NCBI GenBank assembly: GCA_024698705.1
Contig: JAILQX010000050.1
Location: 1-64,000, forward strand
Length of the DNA: 64,000 nt
Reading direction: 5' to 3'
From: Lachnospiraceae bacterium
Lineage (GTDB): Bacteria > Bacillota > Clostridia > Lachnospirales > Lachnospiraceae
Shown: positions 60,969 to 64,000 of the stretch, piece after piece
Numbering within the stretch: the stretch's first letter is position 1
Layout: every line of letters begins with the position of its first letter
Notes under the pieces: generated by a model
Told to the model about the DNA's origin: nothing
Seen by the model: the letters and a program-made list of their open reading frames with translations, nothing else
Databases searched by the model: none
Translations under genes and position numbers: made by a program

Positions 60969-61922
60969 TTACCACGTTCTGTCTCCTGCCTGTTTCCACG
61001 CATTAAAAGCATCTTCCCAGGTGCTCACTTTAAACGGTCTTTCGGTATCTCCTATTTCCTGTGCATATTTTTCCGCAAAATTCAGGAAGAAAACAAGGTG
61101 CTCTCTTGCTGTAAGGAGTTCTTTTATGATAACTTCACTCCACACCTTTGCTTCCGTGTACTGAGAACTTTTCTTCAAAGCTTCCACATATTCCTGTTTT
61201 GAAAACTGAAGTCTGATCTCTTCGAGTTTTGTTTCTCCGTTTTCCGTGACGGAAAGAACGGAATAAGGGATGCTGTCCATGATCGCATCCAAGGGCAATC
61301 CGCATGAACCCGGATTGATCAGCAGTACATTTTTCTCAGGCGATCCATAACTCCATTGTACATGAGAGTGCCCGAAGATATAAACGCCTTCTTCGAGTCC
61401 GGATACTCTTTTTTGAAATACGGGATCGTGATCAAGTATTTCACTTATATCATGTCGCAATATATCCGGCGTGACCTCTGAATCCTTATATCTTTTTGCA
61501 AGGATCCCGGGCCCGATCTTTCCAAACTCATACTCTCCCAAAAACAGATCGGAAGAATGGGCGACATGGATCTTTACGCCATTTTCCGCAAATTCAAGTC
61601 TTTCCGGCCATGAAAACATGGCTTCCAGATTATCTTTACCGATATTTCTGTAATTCCAGTAAGAGATCTGCATCTGCCCGTCAGTCCAGGTGCTCTGATC
61701 CTTTCCGATCAGATCTTCAAGATATCGCTCTTCATTTCCGCGAACGATCTTCTTGTGAGAAATATCCCTGAGCACCCTGATACATTCATCGGGCCATGCT
61801 CCGCTCAGGCAGTAATCACCTGCAAATATAAACCTGTCTATCCCACGTTTTCCGGCATCCCTGAGCACTTCAAGCAATGCCGGGAGATTTCCGTGTATGT
61901 CCGAAACAATTGCAATTTCCAT
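60969..61922 (-). CDS. metallophosphoesterase family protein
   Basis: About 317 residues, cytoplasmic, calcineurin-like fold: IAIVSDIHGNLPALLEVL, FIFAGDYCLSG, IVRGNEERYL, IHVAHSS and YIFGHSHVQWSY carry the metal ligands. The C-terminal ~90 residues form an extra helical region (TAREHLVFFLNFAEKYAQE). The start at 61922 has AAGGA upstream and the motif order begins at residue 4; the 31-codon extension upstream is in a different, decayed gene. The stop of the truncated Nudix ORF lies one base before this ATG, so translation may be coupled. Substrate unknown. Confidence 0.88.
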   Translation of the reverse strand: MEIAIVSDIHGNLPALLEVLRDAGKRGIDRFIFAGDYCLSGAWPDECIRVLRDISHKKIVRGNEERYLEDLIGKDQSTWTDGQMQISYWNYRNIGKDNLEAMFSWPERLEFAENGVKIHVAHSSDLFLGEYEFGKIGPGILAKRYKDSEVTPDILRHDISEILDHDPVFQKRVSGLEEGVYIFGHSHVQWSYGSPEKNVLLINPGSCGLPLDAIMDSIPYSVLSVTENGETKLEEIRLQFSKQEYVEALKKSSQYTEAKVWSEVIIKELLTAREHLVFFLNFAEKYAQEIGDTERPFKVSTWEDAFNAWKQAGDRTW

Positions 61923-61923
61923 T

Positions 61924-62085
61924 TTATTTCCTTCCCGGAATACAGAGCCAGTCTGCATTACCCTCTTTCCGTTTCTGATATACTGTGACTGAATATGAAA
62001 TCGCTCCACCGGCAAACGTTAATATGATCTTTTCATGTCCGACTTTACTCCTGATCCATTGAATGTAATTCTTTGTCTGTTCCAT
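61924..62085 (-). pseudogene. truncated Nudix-family ORF (53 codons)
   Basis: An ORF with a good ribosome site (AAGGAG 8 bases upstream) begins MEQTKNYIQWIRSKVGHEKI and continues ILTFAGGAIS and ADWLCIPGRK, which looks like the N-terminal part of a Nudix hydrolase (FAGGAI and W..PG landmarks). It stops before the catalytic Nudix box. It ends one base before the phosphoesterase start. Confidence 0.6.
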
Positions 62086-62117
62086 TTACCGGTCTCCTTT
62101 TATATCGTTGATCACAA

Positions 62118-62246
62118 TCACTTTGATCGGCTCGTTTTCTTTATCATTTCCCTTATGCCGGCATCCACATACGATTCTCCGGATTCCACGTGTCCGCCGG
62201 GAAGCGTATAACCCTGCCGGTCTTTCTTGATCCGATTCAGTGGAGT
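62118..62246 (-). pseudogene. decayed Nudix core fragment
   Basis: A stop-to-stop frame without start codon reads RQGYTLPGGHVESGES and then YVDAGIREM before drifting into KKTSRSK and a stop. This is a Nudix box (GGHVESGES...REM) that lacks the expected EExG end, so the gene is broken. It is separate in frame and content from the truncated ORF just downstream. Confidence 0.65.
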
Positions 62247-62282
62247 CTATGTATTTTAAACAATATATAGTATCCCAAATGT

Positions 62283-62957
62283 TTAATTTGAAAACGTTCC
62301 TGATAATCTTCCGACAGCGATTATATTTCCGCTGTTTCCTTCTGCATCTGTATCCAGTGCTTTAAAGTTCTCCTCAAATTTCATATTCGATGCGTTGAAG
62401 GCTCCCTTTACTCTTTCAACCGGCGCTTTAAGAGCAACAACATAAACTTCATATGTACGAGTCGCTCCGCTTGGTGGATATGGTCCCACATATTCTGATT
62501 CCGGGGCCCAGCCCTCATCAAGACTTGTCTCCGTCACATTGTCAGATTTCCAATGCATAAAGTGCCAGGAAACCGGATCATCCATTATAATGACATAAAG
62601 CCCGGCGCCATCAACCGCGCTCCACTGAAGCTGAGGCGATTTATTTGAGCCCTTGTCAGTATTAGATATGACATCATTCCAGACACCATCATTCAAACTG
62701 GTTGAAGTCACGTCAAAAGAGTTGTAGTCATCTATAAATGCATTATACTTTGGAGTACTTTCTGCTTCGGCAGCTGTTGATACGGTATCCTCTGTCACAG
62801 CTTCTTCTGATGTTTCTTCTTCAGTAACAACTGTATCGATACTACTCTCAGTGACAGAGACGCTCTCTGTAGCAGATTCGCTTACATCACCTGACGAGCT
62901 ACATCCTGCACATAAAGCTAAAATCATAATACCTAATAATATGGCCTGTTTCTTCAT
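62283..62957 (-). CDS. PEBP-like (YbhB/YbcL) lipoprotein
   Basis: About 224 residues. A lipoprotein signal (KKQAILLGIMILALCAGCSS, lipobox CAGC) is followed by a Ser/Thr/Glu-rich linker of ~50 residues and a phosphatidylethanolamine-binding-protein fold: SPQLQWSAVDGAGLYVIIMDD, PVSWHFMHWKSDN, GPYPPSGATRTYEVYVVAL and NIIAVGRLSGTFSN. The start at 62957 has GGAG 9 bases upstream and puts the signal at the N terminus. Role unknown; the family binds small ligands or lipids. Monocistronic. Confidence 0.88.
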   Translation of the reverse strand: MKKQAILLGIMILALCAGCSSSGDVSESATESVSVTESSIDTVVTEEETSEEAVTEDTVSTAAEAESTPKYNAFIDDYNSFDVTSTSLNDGVWNDVISNTDKGSNKSPQLQWSAVDGAGLYVIIMDDPVSWHFMHWKSDNVTETSLDEGWAPESEYVGPYPPSGATRTYEVYVVALKAPVERVKGAFNASNMKFEENFKALDTDAEGNSGNIIAVGRLSGTFSN

Positions 62958-63384
62958 GATCATTTTCTCCTTTAATGTTATCAAATTGATATCACGGATG
63001 TGTTATCACACATCCTTTTCTGTGTTACCTTATAATTCTAACATCGTTTAAACAAAACAAAAACATCATCTTTCCCTGATCCGCATATTCCTTAATTTCT
63101 TGATAGCGACTTCTTGCCTCCTCGTATATAAATGTTGGGGTAAGTATGTTTGATTCCTTTTTATGTTTCATTTGAATTTCTTTCTTTTTTAATCTTTGTG
63201 GGGTTTCGATGCTTTTACGGCAGTTGGTGCTTGCAGCATCGGGATCAGAAGTTTTTGAAGAATCGATGTCCCGCCCAAAGGAGGGACATCGCAATAAATA
63301 TATAGATCTCAGAACCTGTATAGATTCAAGATATTATAACTATTCCCATATTCATTCCTCTTTCACAAACATAATAATTATGTA
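62958..63384. other. gene-poor stretch with an unrecognised short ORF
   Basis: No gene is recognised here. A minus-strand frame at 63025-63294 (89 codons; inner ATG giving 48 codons starting MKHKKESNILTPTFIYEEAR) has no good ribosome site and no known relative. A 9-bp inverted repeat CGATGTCCC / GGGACATCG (63264-63272 and 63283-63291) lies at its 5' end. Confidence 0.5.
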
Positions 63385-63416
63385 CAAAAAGAGACACATC
63401 GTAAAGATGCGCCTCT
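63385..63416 (-). terminator. terminator behind the metK remnant
   Basis: AGAGGCGCATC - TTTAC - GATGTGTCTCT then TTTTT on the minus strand. The two non-Watson-Crick pairs are G-U only when read as minus-strand RNA, which fixes the strand. Confidence 0.82.
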
Positions 63417-63441
63417 TCTGATAAGCGATATAAATTCGTTA

Positions 63442-63588
63442 TTATGCAAGATATTTCTTAAGATCATCTACCTTGTTTAATGCCTCCCAGGGAAGCTTAA
63501 GATCGTTTCTTCCGAAATGTCCGTAAGCAACTGTCTGCTTGTAGATAGGACGTCTTAAGTCTAGCATCTTGATCATGCCGGTCGGATC
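63442..63588 (-). pseudogene. metK C-terminal remnant
   Basis: On the minus strand this reads [39 protein letters not shown] and DDLKKYLA followed by a stop, closely matching the last ~47 residues of the intact MetK at 17947-18090. The first ~345 codons are missing: just upstream the sequence passes directly into the 5' part of a SAM-I aptamer, so an internal deletion of more than 1 kb joined riboswitch to gene end. Confidence 0.92.
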
Positions 63589-63668
63589 TCGCTCGGGTCG
63601 GCACCTTCCTGTCAAGGGGTTGCCGTGGCTTCGCAGATCCTATGTATCTCCACCACTCTGAATAAGAG
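63589..63668 (-). promoter_or_regulatory. truncated SAM-I riboswitch
   Basis: CTCTTATTCAGAG (63668 onward), GGTGGAGATACATAGGA, GCGAAGCCACGGCAACCCC and GGAAGGTGCCGACC follow in the same order as the functional S-box before metK. The 3' P1 strand and the terminator hairpin are missing, so it cannot switch in the normal way. Confidence 0.88.
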
Positions 63669-63717
63669 AAACGACAATATTCAATTCTTGTATCTGACAT
63701 ACACGCTGCAAAACTAT

Positions 63718-63723
63718 TGTCAA
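63718..63723 (-). promoter_or_regulatory. -35 box upstream of the metK remnant
   Basis: TTGACA in the position equivalent to the metK promoter, with the shared downstream block AGATACAAGAA. The -10 region (TATGTC) is poor. Confidence 0.45.
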
Positions 63724-63798
63724 CAGTCAATGGATATGTTACTGTATGCCTTATGACATTTTCTTTTGGATTAGTATGGTTTGATCCCATCCTTCATT

Positions 63799-64000
63799 TT
63801 ATTCTGTTGGTGTAAAGAACCTGTCAAGCTTTACAAGGCATTTATATAACATCCTCTTCTCGTCATCATCAAGGTCCTTAACAGCAGCCTTTATCATCTT
63901 TTTATGAAAGTCGCGGTGATGGTAAAATGCCTTCTTTCCTCTTTCCGTGAGTGTAGTATATACAACTCTCTTATCCTCTTTGCTGCGGTTTCGTTCAATG
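63799..64000 (-). CDS. MarR-family regulator, C-terminal part
   Basis: Partial gene whose 5' end lies beyond the window. About 66 residues can be read: the wing end and dimer helices of a MarR winged helix, with NRSKEDKRVVYTTLTERGKK (wing and DxR-type motif) and HKKMIKAAVKDLDDDEKRML before a C-terminal KLDRFFTPTE. The pattern VxLTxxG followed by LxxxExxxL is typical of MarR proteins. Confidence 0.8.
   Translation of the reverse strand, partial: IERNRSKEDKRVVYTTLTERGKKAFYHHRDFHKKMIKAAVKDLDDDEKRMLYKCLVKLDRFFTPTE

Noticed and set aside
63497..63790. 97-codon minus-strand ORF at the metK remnant
   Set aside because: It reads the truncated riboswitch and the metK remnant in the wrong frame; the correct frame gives the MetK C terminus.

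Overview
The window looks like a chromosome segment from a low-to-mid GC Gram-positive of the class Clostridia, most likely family Lachnospiraceae. This is inferred from gene content: WhiA, HPr kinase, a Crh-type HPr, type III pantothenate kinase, an S-box ahead of metK, LiaF- and LytTR-type envelope genes, and strong GGAGG ribosome binding sites. I cannot name a genus from sequence alone. Almost all conserved genes read on the minus strand; the few plus-strand genes are mostly accessory (MATE pump, DHH phosphatase, ECF transporter, NudC, AraC regulator, Ktr potassium system). I saw no tRNA, rRNA, insertion sequence, prophage or cas gene.

Layout. 0.1-6.3 kb: a compact minus-strand operon argF-birA-(DUF6145-like)-coaX-dusB-greA-lysS. 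6.3-9.2 kb: NfeD/SPFH pair with a clear sigma-A promoter, then a secreted SleB-type hydrolase. 9.2-11.2 kb: a solitary KAP-family NTPase. 11.3-19.4 kb: rRNA methyltransferase, pfkA, dnaE, HD-GYP protein, and metK under a complete SAM-I riboswitch with terminator. 19.5-21.7 kb: small XRE regulator, palindromes, ppiB, GNAT. 21.7-30.7 kb: operon ftsH-uvrC-hprK-glk-murB-rapZ-whiA-crh, which couples carbon-catabolite signalling (HprK plus a Crh-like HPr with Glu at position 15) to wall and division genes. 30.7-39.1 kb: LytTR-LiaF-nadE, a DUF1846 gene, an 80-bp tandem hairpin repeat, a two-component pair and mutS2. 39.1-45.8 kb: phosphoesterase lipoprotein, queT with a preQ1-I riboswitch, MATE, zinc-ribbon protein, DHH protein, and a structured leader before a TM1266-like protein and an ECF S component. 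45.9-49.1 kb: NudC, then an unusual locus where a predicted PD-(D/E)XK nuclease gene is flanked on both sides by regularly spaced inverted heptamers. 49.1-54.0 kb: an MFS pump behind two overlapping 29-codon leader ORFs, a metallo-beta-lactamase-fold protein with a 39-bp minisatellite, and an ABC-2 exporter operon divergent from an AraC regulator. 55.2-62.9 kb: LysR regulator, ktrB-ktrA, sigma/anti-sigma pair, HAD nucleotidase, GNAT, phosphoesterase, Nudix gene scars, PEBP-like lipoprotein. 63.4-63.7 kb: a metK deletion remnant that still carries the 5' part of its own SAM-I riboswitch. The window ends inside a MarR-type regulator.

The strongest candidate for something new is 46985-48346: seven 36-bp units of the form TAAGATA-N22-TATCTTA (two of them diverged) at 72-73 bp period (one 83), three on one side and four on the other side of the nuclease gene. 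Next are the MFS leader (two overlapping micro-ORFs plus an SD-sequestering hairpin), the metK/riboswitch scar, and the 80-bp mosaic repeat family at three sites.
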